Below, in pieces: positions 12,601-22,400 of a stretch of 64,000 nucleotides of DNA. The first letter of the stretch is position 1. Each line of letters opens with the position of its first letter. The DNA lies in assembly GCF_012273895.1 (NCBI RefSeq), contig NC_052121.1:5116943-5180942 (forward strand), in the 5' to 3' direction. This DNA is from Zerene cesonia. Taxonomy: Eukaryota > Arthropoda > Insecta > Lepidoptera > Pieridae. The notes under the pieces are model-generated. The model saw only the letters and a list, made by a program, of their open reading frames with translations, made no database searches and had not been told where the DNA came from. The translations under genes and the position numbers were made by a program.

Positions 12601-13794
12601 TACTTACCGGGTTCTTGACAATTACAGCCACCAAACCCGTCGTTACAATAGCAAACTCCGCTTAGGCAAGCTCCATTTATACAACGCGCACCGTCTTCTT
12701 TGGTACAATCATCTAAATAAAGTATTGAACAATGAAAAATATGGTCAGAGAGAGTGATTTTAGAAATAATGACTCTATATTGAGCTTTAAATCCAAATAA
12801 AAATCAATCAAATTTACCTTTTGTGATGATCTTTTAGTTGTAATTATCAATGTGGAAAGAAGAAAATTATGTTTAAAAATTATACTACAAGTAAAAATAA
12901 TATCTTATCAATACATACCTGAGCATTTTAATTCTGTTCTTAATTCATCGGATGCCTTATAACAATCTGGCACACCGTCGCATAATTTGGATAATTCATA
13001 TAATTGCAATATTTGAGTAGATTCGTTAACTTGACAGCCAAAGTAACCGTCTTCTAAATTTAAGAAAAATACTTCTCTTTTTATTCCTAAACCTATTCCA
13101 TATTGGCTTTGCGTCGCTACCTGCATTGGAAAATAAAATAAGATTGAAAAATAACATTGCTAGGGCTGTTTTATTTTGTTTGTTTTGTTAAATTAATTGT
13201 TATTCATGACATAGAGTTTTTAACTACTTGTTTTCGTAAATGGTAAAATTTTATCCTTTTACACCACAAGCCAGCGTGACTATCCCCTATAGAAACCAAC
13301 AATAAAATTGTTTTCGGCAGAGCACAAAAGGATCATCACGGTCTTCCTTGTATATATTTATATACTAGAAACGCCCCGCGGTTTCACCCGCGTAAGTCCA
13401 TATTCCGTAAGAATATCGGGATAAAAAGTTGCCTACATGTTATTCCAGTTGTCCAGCTGTCTACGTACCAAATTTTATTGCAATCGGTTCACTAGTTTTT
13501 GCGTGAAAGGGCAACAAATGCACACACATCCTTACAAACTTTTTAGGATTAGGAGGATTATATCATATGTGCAATGCATTTGTCCTTCTTATCCTACAAG
13601 GGCGAAACAAAACTTAACATTTCAACCTAAAATTATTCATTTTTAATTAAAAAAAAATGTCTCTTCAAAATGAATACTGGTTGATTCTAACTGTTCAACT
13701 GTAGTTTTCATGAAAACGTATATCATAATTGACTTACATTGGTCGTTGTGACGATTATCGTCCAAACCACAAGCGGCAAGGTTTCTATGTACAT
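427..13794 (-). CDS. dpy: dumpy-like giant EGF/DPY-module matrix protein, 5' part (20 exons)
   Basis: Dumpy is a giant secreted or membrane-anchored protein that links epidermis and tendon cells to cuticle and bears tension. Here the sequence encodes about 3,144 residues in 20 exons: a start-proximal hydrophobic signal segment, one LDLa-like module, then many EGF and calcium-binding EGF domains (D-I/V-N/D-E-C starts, G-S-F-x-C and G-Y/F-x-G-N/D-P motifs) interleaved with short 20-residue six-cysteine DPY-like modules. Exon coordinates on the minus strand: 13738-13794, 12919-13120, 12608-12712, 12255-12371, 11711-11842, 11193-11308, 10506-10755, 9785-10050, 8975-9707, 7721-8893, 7411-7620, 7038-7331, 3958-6954, 3051-3716, 2264-2974, 1982-2173, 1701-1883, 1486-1617, 678-1398, 427-602. 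All splice sites are GT-AG and all phases join. The gene continues past the left edge, so the ZP domain is not seen. The alternative is another fibrillin-like EGF protein; the DPY-type modules favour dumpy. Confidence 0.85.
678..1398 (-). CDS. dpy: dpy exon 19: short modules and EGFs
   Basis: A 721-base exon, phase 1 to 2. It carries CRVDNDCFLGHIC, CRHDDDCGPDEFC, an EGF (CGPNALC...IPNPTPNVGC), a run of short modules (CQMHTDC, CNSDEHC, CKYNSHC), another EGF (CGANALC...LAGDPKVAC) and CNRDKTCSEGFNC. It is one of only two exons here with a phase-2 end. Confidence 0.85.
1486..1617 (-). CDS. dpy: dpy exon 18: tandem short cysteine modules
   Basis: A 132-base 1-1 exon encoding two short modules (CGGSGECEDDHIC and CNNDEDCAQNERC) with no EGF. 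The donor T|GTAAGA leaves a single base that combines with exon 19 to give leucine. Confidence 0.78.
1701..1883 (-). CDS. dpy: dpy exon 17: short module plus EGF
   Basis: A 183-base 1-1 exon: CIQDEECASAEKC module, then an EGF with CGLNAIC and RFTGNQDVEC. The reading frame was set by phase continuity from exon 16. Donor A|GTAAGT. Confidence 0.8.
1982..2173 (-). CDS. dpy: dpy exon 16: EGF plus short module
   Basis: A 192-base 1-1 exon: an EGF (CDNVKCGLNTDC...FIGNPVSEKGC) then a CNKKEDCSENQYC module. Splice sites are TTTATAG and AAG|GTAACT. Confidence 0.82.
2264..2974 (-). CDS. dpy: dpy exon 15: EGF and DPY-type modules
   Basis: A 711-base 1-1 exon. It starts GICKNSRDCLNDQIC and contains three EGFs (FFGDAVQGC, YMGDPLIGC, TVGDPYKKGC ends) separated by short C-x-x-D-x-D-C modules. 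Splice sites are ACTTTAG and CAG|GTAAAA. Confidence 0.88.
3051..3716 (-). CDS. dpy: dpy exon 14: EGF/cbEGF and DPY-type modules
   Basis: A 666-base 1-1 exon beginning DQCDEAVCKGGSC. It contains a cbEGF (DINEC...NTPGSFIC) and the module series CFSDDDCSEITKC, CIKDSDCPSDEAC and CNDDSRCSSGTKC alternating with EGFs ending SHGDPYKGC and FTGDPVLGC. Confidence 0.88.
3958..6954 (-). CDS. dpy: dpy exon 13: 3-kb exon, ~999 codons of EGF and DPY-type modules
   Basis: This is the longest exon in the window. In order, it has EGF and cbEGF domains (6,954-6,580), then about six tandem composite units of roughly 65-75 residues (about 6,577-5,345). Each unit is a short module (C-x-D/N-x-D-C ... C-L-D-x-C) plus an EGF ending G-F-x-G-x-P-N-D. 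More EGFs follow, then runs of short modules without EGF (about 5,030-4,780 and 4,600-4,390), and finally cbEGFs (DIDEC or NINEC types). It is an uninterrupted 1-1 exon with splice sites TTTTTAG and G|GTAAGT. Loss of introns or local tandem duplication within the exon could explain its size. Confidence 0.9.
7038..7331 (-). CDS. dpy: dpy exon 12: EGF plus short modules
   Basis: A 294-base 1-1 exon. It holds one EGF with GMVGNPFPGGIC, then a CRRDLCGAGMPC stretch, an EGF-like CEDVVCGIGASC, and AFFVGNPDLLC. The donor is C|GTGAGT. Confidence 0.82.
7411..7620 (-). CDS. dpy: dpy exon 11: DPY-like module plus EGF
   Basis: A 210-base 1-1 exon: a short CSKDNQCPNNQAC module, then an EGF with CGPNAFC and GYTKPEGGKC. 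Splice sites are TTTTTAG and CAG|GTAAAT. Confidence 0.8.
7721..8893 (-). CDS. dpy: dpy exon 10: EGF array with DPY-type spacers
   Basis: A 1,173-base 1-1 exon of 391 codons. It contains alternating cbEGF domains (DINEC, RNEC starts) and short cysteine modules such as SECSSTNPCPQGEQC and RCISDSDCFANEKC. Bounded by TTTACAG and T|GTAAGT. Confidence 0.88.
8975..9707 (-). CDS. dpy: dpy exon 9: EGF/cbEGF array
   Basis: A 733-base exon, phase 0 to 1. It starts IDVNTLCKSNFDC, then carries a short EGF (CYCKNGF), cbEGF domains beginning DIDEC, DVDEC and DIDEC, and ends with an NDDCPGNALC module. The last codon is split CG|T at the GTAAGT donor. Confidence 0.85.
9785..10050 (-). CDS. dpy: dpy exon 8: two cbEGF domains
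   Basis: Encodes DVDEC...LPDYTGDARV and DVDEC...CPQGYRAKTDAQ. The splice sites are AAACCAG and CAG|GTAAAA. It runs from phase 1 to phase 0, so it pairs with exon 9. Confidence 0.8.
10051..11192 (-). other. dpy introns either side of exon 7
   Basis: Introns at 10,051-10,505 and 10,756-11,192 are plain AT-rich sequence. I see no further exon, RNA gene or recognisable repeat in them. Confidence 0.5.
10506..10755 (-). CDS. dpy: dpy exon 7: two EGF domains, GC-rich
   Basis: It begins in phase 0 with TGT GTA GAC (CVDVDEC), which requires the acceptor AACCTAG at 10,756-10,757. It encodes a cbEGF followed by a second EGF (HDACARNPCG...GFEGDPNVQC). Codon choice is visibly GC-richer than in the other dpy exons. 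It ends in phase 1 at a G|GTGAGT donor. Confidence 0.8.
11193..11308 (-). CDS. dpy: dpy exon 6: cbEGF domain
   Basis: Encodes DIDEC...GYTGNPFDG. It starts in phase 1 but ends in phase 0 at a GGA|GTAAGT donor; the last cysteine of the domain comes from the first codon of exon 7. Confidence 0.8.
11711..11842 (-). CDS. dpy: dpy exon 5: cbEGF domain
   Basis: A 132-base 1-1 exon with DINEC at the start and GFEGDG near the end. Unusually for a cbEGF, there is a CC pair in the middle (AECCNLP) and an acidic EEE before the last cysteine. Confidence 0.8.
11961..12060 (+). repeat. Degraded 3' fragment of the interspersed repeat family
   Basis: The segment keeps the 'TTTTTGCGTGAAAGAGTAACAA' type core (written here in part: TTTGCGTGAAAGAGTAAC) and a tail resembling TTTTAATATTACTAGTAGAA, which match the better copies at 13,361 and 19,150. 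The 5' half is missing or unrecognisable. Confidence 0.55.
12255..12371 (-). CDS. dpy: dpy exon 4: cbEGF domain
   Basis: A 117-base 1-1 exon encoding one complete calcium-binding EGF domain: DVNEC start, N-T-V-G-S-F-x-C beta-hydroxylation region, and GYVGDGF end. The splice sites are TTTCAG and AAG|GTAAT. Confidence 0.8.
12608..12712 (-). CDS. dpy: dpy exon 3: EGF-like domain
   Basis: A 105-base symmetric 1-1 exon encoding one short EGF-like unit (DCTKEDGARC...GVCYCNDGFGGC). It is flanked by TTATTTAG and a GGTAAGTA donor. It is too short and phase-restricted to stand out as an ORF, but it fits the exon chain exactly. Confidence 0.75.
12919..13120 (-). CDS. dpy: dpy exon 2: LDL-receptor class A-like module
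   Basis: This exon supplies residues about 20-86. It ends with the LDLa signature: cysteines spaced around LCDGVPDC and an SDE acidic calcium-binding motif, followed by a terminal KC. The acceptor is CCAATGCAG and the donor CAG|GTATGT, phases 0 to 1. It is the only non-EGF type module seen in this part of the gene. Confidence 0.75.
13361..13560 (+). repeat. ~200-bp interspersed repeat, copy in dpy intron 1
   Basis: It matches the copies at 19,150-19,350, 43,792-43,993 (minus) and 55,281-55,482: GCCCCGCGGTTTCACCCGCG, then GGATAAAAAGTTGCCTA, CCAGTTGTCCAGCTGTCTAC, TTTTGCGTGAAAG and a tail ending around GGATTAGGAGGA. I associate this family with lepidopteran genomes. It has no coding capacity and probably is a non-autonomous element or the 3' end of one. 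Confidence 0.75.
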
Positions 13795-13799
13795 TTTCT
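13738..13799 (-). CDS. dpy: dpy first coding exon: signal peptide
   Basis: The ATG at 13,794 opens 19 codons with a hydrophobic run (LPLVVWTII) and small polar residues after it, fitting a signal peptide that finishes in the next exon. The exon ends in phase 0 at 13,738 before a GTAAGT donor. A good acceptor (TTTGTTTCAG) lies only 5 bases upstream of the ATG, so the exon begins at 13,799 with a 5-base leader and a noncoding leader exon must lie further upstream. This start was chosen over the in-frame ATG at 13,126 because that ATG lies before the exon 2 acceptor at 13,120, inside the intron. Confidence 0.75.
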
Positions 13800-16700
13800 C
13801 TGAAACAAACCAAGATATATCATATTAATTTTAATAACCATATAATTTCTTATACTGATACCTAGTGGTGTTTCGGAAAACCTACTGCTAATTATGATTT
13901 ATATAAAATCAAACGAACTACTATTACCTTCCCATGATTTATAGTAATTTACAATAGTTATGCATTATATGGTAAAACGCTGTACTTGGTATGAATCGTA
14001 TAAAACATTATTTAGAAGTGGGAAGTATTCCGGATGTTGAAAGCTATAGGAAATTAATACAAATATTTAAAAAAATTAAACAATATGCAACTCGCAAGTA
14101 ACAGTATTTTTTTAACGTAAGCAAAGGTGGAGGTTAATTTGCGAGGTCATGTAACTGTAAGAGCAAAGTTATAATATCTATTATTAAATGGAAACGATAA
14201 ACACTGATGCTAATATATATAACATATTTTTGATTAATTTCAGTTCTGTTTCCATCTAATTCTTACTAAATTTTTACATAGCAATAATGATTATTACGGT
14301 TGCCTAAAAGAAATGGTTTATAGTCACAATAACAACACTGATTTTCGTGTAGAATTGTTGGCCTTTTTTTGTTTCACGTCACTCGGTATGGAAGGATTAA
14401 TTAAAAAAGAAATATACTCAAAAAAACTATCGCATGAAACCAAGTAGTACCTAAAAAACTTCATAACGGATTTTAAAATAACATATTTATTAATTCAAAC
14501 TTTGTACGTTTATCTTCGCGATTGGTGATGATAATACAATAATTCCGTCGATACGAGTTTATCTTATTATCATGATTATGATCGCCGGGATAAAATAATT
14601 GTTATACGTTTAAGACAAGCAACTGCAGAGAGGCAACTGAGACGATTAAGGTGACTTTACCGTTAAAGCATGTTATTTTTTATTTTTAGTAATATGATTA
14701 TTTGATTTTATTTTGGGTATACCCTGTTTTGTTAGTTGGTTTCCTGGAAAAAACTAAACAGTTATAATAAATATTAATGTTTATTATGAACGGCATATTC
14801 AAAACTCAAACACATACATTTGTCCTTTCTAATAAACTTCCTTAAGAAGAATAAAAATTAACCACGAGTGTTTTAAAAATTAAAATCTAACTTAAAATAT
14901 TTTATATTATGTACACATACCTTCATAGCCATGACATAACGTATTAAAATAAAACTTTTAAATAAAACCACGAATGAATAATTAATTTATTACCTATTTA
15001 CCTACATCGTCTACTGTATGTCAAACCTTGACATCTTAAAGCTAGTCGTGACAAGCGATTTATGTATTTTGTTAAATATTATTATTACCTTAAAACTTCA
15101 CCGTTCATACAACAGACAATGCCACTAATTACATCTGATAGGATATTCAGTAGATTTTGTTTTCTAGTTATTTTCCAATTCGATATAGGGCTGATTTATC
15201 CATCCTTGGATGAAACTTTTTTGTCGAAAATTGTATTTTACAACCACTTCAAAAATATTTCTTAATTTCCCGACTTTACATTTTTATATTATTGTGACTG
15301 TATACTTTATTGGACGGATATTATTGAAGCAAGGACTGAAAATTGGGTCTCTTTTTAAGAAGCATATTTAAGTTACATCTGCTGTCTTATTTAGAATTTT
15401 TAAAACTACATTTAATTAACGGTCATGTTTGGTACAAATCATACTCGTATATATACTTTTTCGTTTAATTATCCCTGAGTGCTAAAAGCTATATTCGTAC
15501 AAGGGGCGAAGCCAAGGTGTACCGCTAGTAATAAATAATTAGCGTTCTTTGCTTAGATACTTATACATATAATCTAAACATTATATTATTCATATATAAA
15601 TAAAATACATAACATAACCTACTCATGCATGCATGTATTACAATACTTTTAAAAGCAAAGATATCTTTTGTTGAATATTTAAAATCCCATATGAAATAAA
15701 TATAATCCCCATTATGTACAATAAATGAAACTCAGAAATGTAAAGCTTAAATAAATATTTCTTCAGCTATTGGTTCGAGAGAATAAGAACAATACATTAA
15801 GTTCAATGTGCAACACTTACACACGCTCAAGGGAATGGTACGGAACCAATAATTTTTAATCCGTTGTTATCCTCTAGCCACTAGCACAAGCGCCTATTTA
15901 GTTATATATTTATGGGGAAAATACTTAAACTAGTGTATCATTTAATCTTAGACAAATGTAAAACACATCAAATTGTAATTTGTATACAAAAAATACGCAA
16001 AATATAGTGGACATTTGTATTAAAAAGCATAGGTAGGACTAGGCGGCCCTGTCCGTATTGTACTTCTATCAAGTATAAGATAGAAGTATAGTAAAGATAT
16101 GTATATAAGTAAGTATAAGTTCAAAGACAATAAATGAGGACACCCGTATTTGCAAATATTTAACAAATGAAGTGTAAAATGCGTCTGTAAAACGTCCGTC
16201 TGCGTATGAGCTTGCTTGCGCCATTCACTTTCACGTCTCAAGTAATTCGCTAGCAAACCGTTTGTACGGAAAGTGGGCTGCAAACAATAGCACTATAGGT
16301 ACATACTAGTTTCTCTCTCTTGAGAAACAATTCTTTGCTTGTAATTTATACAAAAATATAGTTGAAAATACGGATAAATCGGTATATAAAAAAAAGATTG
16401 ATTCAACCCTAATGCTTTTGATTTAGGTTGAGTAGTAGGGATGGTAATATATTCCTGATATGTATATATACATATTCTTATAGGTAGGTGAGCATTAAGA
16501 CAGACTTAGAGAAACTACACCTCACCTACACAAGACATAAAATATATCGCTTATGTATTTACTACCGAGCCTTTATAGACTCAGTGGTCTTCTAAATTAA
16601 AAAAAACCTAATACAAATTGTAATGCTAACACGTGGCCTATATTACAATAATAAATGTTCCTTGATGCATATTAAAATCATACCATTATAATTTATGATA

Positions 16701-17433
16701 TTAGTGACAATTGCTATTCCAAAGAGCTATTATAAAAATTGTACATAATCAGCAAAATATGCACATACACCCACTCTACGAAATTAGAAACATTTTTGAA
16801 AACCTTTGTTGTTTTTAAAAGCGTTTTCTAAAATTAAAATTATTTTAAGAATCTGAATTGTATTTGTTAAAATCCTCTCCAAATAATCATATGTTAAAAA
16901 AATTGTTAGATGCGAAAAAAACGATCTACTTTAAAAAACGTCAAAATAAATAAATGTAAATGACATATTAAAACTGTTTCGCAGTCGCTTATCCCATCAA
17001 AATTATTATGTATCACCGTTGTTTAATATCTGCTATTAATTTCATACATATATACGTTATACATATATACTACTTTATACAAAAAGTGTTAATGTAATCT
17101 TAAAATATACATAGCAACTTGACCGATTGGACTGAAATTTGGTATGAAATATATAAGAAACGCTAAGAAAGAATTTTAATAAATTCTGCTTCCATGGAGA
17201 TGAGCGTTTGTTCTATTATAATTTTTTTTACCACGCGGGCAATACGACGACAATTTGTCGATTAAGATTAACATTGAAATTATACTTAATACTCGTATAG
17301 AATATATGATTAACGAATAACGTATTAGCAAAAACTAGAATTTCCTAGATTTTCCTTTATATCCGTTTAGTCACAGGTTTAGTTTCGTTACAGCTTGTGG
17401 GTTTTAATAGAAAATGTAAATCAAATTGGAAAA

Positions 17434-17482
17434 ATTACCGATTAAAATCTCTTCAACTGATATGAGGTAACATCTTGTCCCA
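17434..17482 (+). repeat. 49-bp direct repeat, first copy
   Basis: Begins ATTACCGATTAAAATCTCTT and matches 18,036-18,084 at 44 of 49 positions by eye. The two copies are 602 bases apart in the same orientation. They may be the ends of an inserted element, or a local duplication. Confidence 0.65.
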
Positions 17483-18035
17483 TGTATACCTATTTCCACC
17501 AGAAATCAATGAACTGGTAATCAGTAATTATAAATTATATAATGCAAGATCCTTGATAAGTGAGCAACGTTTGAAATAATACTGTCCATTGAAAGTGGAT
17601 CAAAATCAACTACAGAGGTCGGTTACAGACAAACATAGAGAATGAAGCTTATATAAACATGTTAAAATCGATGACCTTTTTACAAATGCAAATTTTGTAA
17701 TTTATAAAGGTGTTGGCTCAGTCATCAGAACTAGTATTCATTATATTTAAATACTAGTTTTGTTTCAAAAAATCCACCAGTTCTTATAAAATTTTGTTGT
17801 TGATTTTATAACAGTGATATCCTAGCATCAAAAGTGATAACCTCTGTTAAATCATGTTGAATATGTGTAACGTATTTCAACATTAGTGTGATATTTTATC
17901 TAGCGGCACACGCATTTCTAGAGCTGTTATAGTACTGTTGTTTTACTGACATCCCGCATCAAAAATCAAGCACGGAACAAATCGAAAAATACTCAAAGTA
18001 TGTAACGCTCTAATACACAAAACACTGCTGAAGAT

Positions 18036-18084
18036 ATTACCGATTAAAATCTCTTTAACTGATATGGGGTAGGATCTTGTCTCA
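18036..18084 (+). repeat. 49-bp direct repeat, second copy
   Basis: Second copy of the repeat at 17,434-17,482. Similarity stops sharply on both sides of the unit. Confidence 0.65.
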
Positions 18085-19149
18085 TCAGACGGATTGTTTT
18101 AATAACATTTTCCTACTTTCCATAGCAAAATGATGAAATCCAATAGAAGTGCCAATTCTTTGATTCAACCAATACGGTTTACCGACTGCGTGTTTGATCT
18201 AGACAATGGTAATAACTCGTTTATTAAAGGAGGAAGAGTGATTCCTATTGCTCACTTTTCCGGTGACGGCGGCGACGTCGCGAACATATCACGATTCACG
18301 AGTAGAATATTTTATGAGACTCATATATTACAGTTTCATTATTTTACATATTCATAACCCATGAAAATACTACGCGACATGAGTTTGATTAAATATGCCT
18401 TTTAGAATTAAAGGTATTTTTAATTTGTAGAATATTATTTAAGCTACAAATCCAATGTTGTGTGCAAAATGCGATTTCTGCTTTTTTTCTATTCAAACAA
18501 AATTCAAGTTATTTTCTGATTGATAATAACGAAACGAATTAATTTTTTAGTAGCTATCTATTTTCATTGTTGAGGAATTATTTTCCGCATATTGCCTGAG
18601 TAAATAATTATATGGCAACCTACTTTAAACAGGTGTATATTTTGTAGGGTTCAATCACTTACAGTGGACCAAATTTTAATTTAGGTTTCGTTACTTCAGA
18701 TTGTTAACGAAAAATGTTAAAATTACAACAAATATAACATTCGTTTATGATACTTTATGATTGTTTATCCGAATAATAATAAATAAATAATACTTATTTC
18801 ATGAAGAGAACATAGAAACTAATGGTTGTCGGCCTAAGCGTGAGAACGCATCATTTATTATTATTAGCATGGTGTAGAATGACATAACGGGTGTCGCCGG
18901 TCGAATGCCTGCAGTCATTGACAGGTGCACCAGCATTTGTGTCATTAAAACTCCACGGCATGTGCTATAAACGATACACTTGTAATATAAAATAAACAAC
19001 CTGAAGCGTAGATTTTTCGCTCGAATAAACTGTCCGTAATTGTATAAGCGATAGTAAATTTTCAGCGTGAAAGTAAATAATTTCTTTTTAACAATTAGTA
19101 TGCACGTGATTCACTAAGAACGGTAATATTACTATAACAATTATAGAGA

Positions 19150-19350
19150 ACTAGCTGCGCCCCGCGGTTTCACGCGCGTAAGTCCGTATCCCGTAGGAAT
19201 ATCGAGATAAAATTTGCCTATATGTTATTCCAGTTGTCCAGCTATCTACGTACCAAATTTCATTGCAATCAGTTCAGTAGCTTTTGCGTGAAAGGGCAAC
19301 AAACACACACACATCCTTACAAACTTTCGCATTTATAATATTAGTAGGAA
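19150..19350 (+). repeat. ~200-bp interspersed repeat, near-intact copy
   Basis: Runs from CTAGCTGCGCCCCGCGGTTT to TTTATAATATTAGTAGGA, the same boundaries as the copies at 43,792 and 55,281. It differs from those by scattered substitutions (for example CGCGCG for CCCGCG). Confidence 0.75.
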
Positions 19351-21180
19351 GAATGGCTTGCAATAACCCAAAGTAAGAAATTTTACAATGATAAAGGCTG
19401 GATAATACTTGTTATAAGTCTTATAACTAATAATTAATTTAACATGATTAGGTGTTTTAATTTATAGTAACAAGTGAGTTTTTTCAATTTCTCTTTTATT
19501 ATCTGTATATATATAATTTTTATACGAATAATTGTTTCCAGAGAGATGGTCTTAAACATCAATCCTTGCAACGGTGTCACTGGTTTATTTAGGTGATGCG
19601 TCCGAATGAGGCTAATATATTATTGCATCGACTGTGAGCGATAATCTTATTTTATTATACAAAATGTCAAATTATGGAACCTCAGTGAGATTAAATTTGA
19701 GATGAACTGTGAACTTAAACAGAAGAAAAAATATTAGGCGGATATTAAGCAACCTCAAAACGAAGCCCGCTCAATAAACATGGACCATCCAATAACCATT
19801 TCAAAATTTTAATGGACCTTGTACCATTGCAAATCAATTATGCTCATCTTCAAACTCGAAAATTGAATTTACCTCAACTACTTGACCACGAAGTGTTATT
19901 TATTTGCTTACAAAAATTATTTCAGATGCAAAAATTTCTGCTTAATATGATATGTGTCCCTACTCAAGAAAATAAAAAATAATTAACATACGTGAAGTCT
20001 TGTTCCTTTTTCAAATAAATACAACATCATTATAGATGTAAGTTATCTTAATTAATATTTATTAAAAAACTCTTTATTGCATGCAACTTTAGAATATAAG
20101 AAAGTGATAATTTTGAAAAGTGTATATTATGTACAACATACACATGAAATTAACATATATCAATGTAATAAAAGAGTTAATGTGTGCAATTACAAATAAA
20201 AAATAATAAACAGAAAAACTTGTAGAAGAGATGCAAAAATTTAAAGAGAGAGGAAAATAAAATTAGAATAGAGACAGAATAACGATTAAGAAAGATAATG
20301 TTTTAAATGAAAGTTTTAAAGCTATTAAGTGAGTTGAGTTGAGCTTGCTTTATTGCGGTGGGGAGTGACTTCTACATTCTTACGTAGAAGATGTACGTAT
20401 CATAAAATTTGGAAAAGTGAACAGGCATGCATAGCGTAAGATGGACAGAAGAGCGGAGATCAAGTACATGAGATGAACCCATAAACACAAATCTCTTTTT
20501 TAAGGATCGAATAACTCGTATAACAGGGACAGGAGGTGCATATTTCGTATTACGTATTTTGTAAGAGCATTTAGTATTCGAACCTTGTAAATTAACAATA
20601 AGTATAAGGGATGTTAATAAAATGAAACCATACTAAGTATATCATTTTAATTTCTATTTAAATACGCTAAAAAAATTAGCTAAGTGAACTTAAATAAATA
20701 CGTTAGAGCGGTAAAAAGGAAGTTTTTTCGTATTTTATAATAAAATTTAATATTTTAAAACATATTTTTACTCAACACTGAGAAAATGTAGTTGATAACC
20801 GTTACCATATTTATTTGTGGCATTATTTATTAGGTTTGAACTGGGTCATCTAAGAACGATCTGAATGTAAAGGCCCTTTTTAAGCTCTTAGTCGTATATA
20901 AATTAGATTTTTTTTTCTTAACACGTAGAAAAGTTTTTTAATCAACAAAAATAAATTAAATTTCTTTCAACTTACCGTTGCAATGGTAAAATAAAAGTTA
21001 AAATTATAACTAGATTCAATTCGATTGATTGATTATATGGTATAGAACAGGGATCGCCATGTATGTATTATTTTCAATATTATAGGACACCTACTGAAAA
21101 ATAGGTATTACATCTGTAAACGGTGTTATAAACGGTGTAATATCTATCTGTATGTATATATTTACCCAAAAATACATACT

Positions 21181-21425
21181 TTCCGACCGTGGCTTTGCGC
21201 GCATAATCAAAGGAAAATACTGACAATCCCGAGGTTTTCCCAGCAAAGTTCCAGTTCGCATGGGATTTCTGGGATGATAACCGAGACAGTTTGTGTCCTT
21301 TGAGGATATAAACTGTACAAAACCATCTCTGTACCTAATTTCATCTAAGTCGGTTCTGTGATTAAGTCGTGAAGAAGAGACAGACAGATAGAATTTCTGT
21401 CGCATTTATAATATAATGTAGGGAT
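21181..21425 (+). repeat. Second interspersed repeat family, ~245 bp
   Basis: Contains CCGAGGTTTTCCCAGCAAAG, CTAATTTCATCTAAGTCGGT, a GACAGACAGATAG run and a tail CGCATTTATAATATAATG. The general plan (query-like 'TTTCATC...GGTT' core, GACAGA run, 'ATTTATAATAT' tail) resembles the 200-bp family, but the 5' sequence is different. Confidence 0.55.
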
Positions 21426-22400
21426 ATTTAGAGATTTAAATGATTACCAGAACACATTTTAATATTGTATTTTTGCCCACAAACTGTGACGTGATTTGCA
21501 AGATCTCAGTTTTTTTATTGGTACCTGAATAATCATGACATCCAATTAGAATCAGTCTTATTTAATTGTAACGTCAGTAGAATACGCTCTGATGTATTTT
21601 TGTCTTAAACGTTAAAAAATGTAATCTGATTACATCATGTTAATTAATCACGATCACCGTTGGATCCGTTAAGGAAATCGCTCGCCTTTATATGGAGATG
21701 AAGGAGCTCGTTCAGGTCCAGCTTACATAAGCAGAAGAGAGCGCCACCTAGTGAAACCGCCCTGGTTTGTAATATGTAACAAGAGTTAATACTTTCAATA
21801 ACTCTTGATATTTAACCTCATGTCAGCATAGAGTACTACCGTGGACTTTCTAATGTAAATTACGGAGCTCTAATAGTGTATCGCACCTACACCCTATATT
21901 CAACAAAATGCCTATGAGAAATAATTTTTATAAAAATATGAAGTGTTTACTTTAAAGTATAATGAAAAACTTTTAATTTATTTTAAAACAAAGAGGCCAA
22001 GCATGAAAAAACCAATATGAATTTTCGAGGTTGTTTTAAGAGTTAGTGAGCCACAGTTATAAATATTTATGATGGAATAACAGTATAACGAACGTTTGCT
22101 TGAGCGTAAATAGGTACTTAAGAAATGTTATTGTAATAAGAACAGAAAGGAGAATGCGGGCAATTGTGGGACCGTGAGAAGTTACGCCACGGTACGTTGA
22201 GTTTAGTACCAACCTTGAGATCATCGGTGAGTATGGAAGCAGTGGTTTACGGGGCTCATTCCTTCCGGAATATGCGATCACCTTCCCTCGCTAGGTGAAC
22301 ACCAAATTCTCTGTGATGAGTCCACAAACCTCTTACGGGTATTTTGTAGATATACACAATCCTATTGTATAACTAAAAACACACCATCACCACACTTCAC

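Larger units (their letters stand above)
13800..22400 (-). other. Noncoding 5' region of dpy, probable leader intron
   Basis: AT-rich sequence between the first coding exon (acceptor directly upstream of the ATG) and a GC-rich candidate leader exon near 22.4 kb. It holds repeat copies at about 19,150 and 21,181, a 49-bp direct repeat (17,434 and 18,036) and scattered short ORFs without recognisable similarity. A regulatory role is plausible but not shown. Confidence 0.45.

Noticed and set aside
12908..13126. ATG at 13,126 as the start of dpy
   Set aside because: The ATG lies in the intron, just before the acceptor at 13,120; the upstream exon supplies a signal peptide in the right phase.
18130..18357. 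75-codon plus-strand ORF next to the direct repeat
   Set aside because: No recognisable domain, no splice context and ordinary length for chance; left out of the gene list.
22057..22281. 74-codon minus-strand ORF with a locally higher-complexity segment
   Set aside because: Both strands are open over the same interval and I recognise no family; not enough for a gene call.
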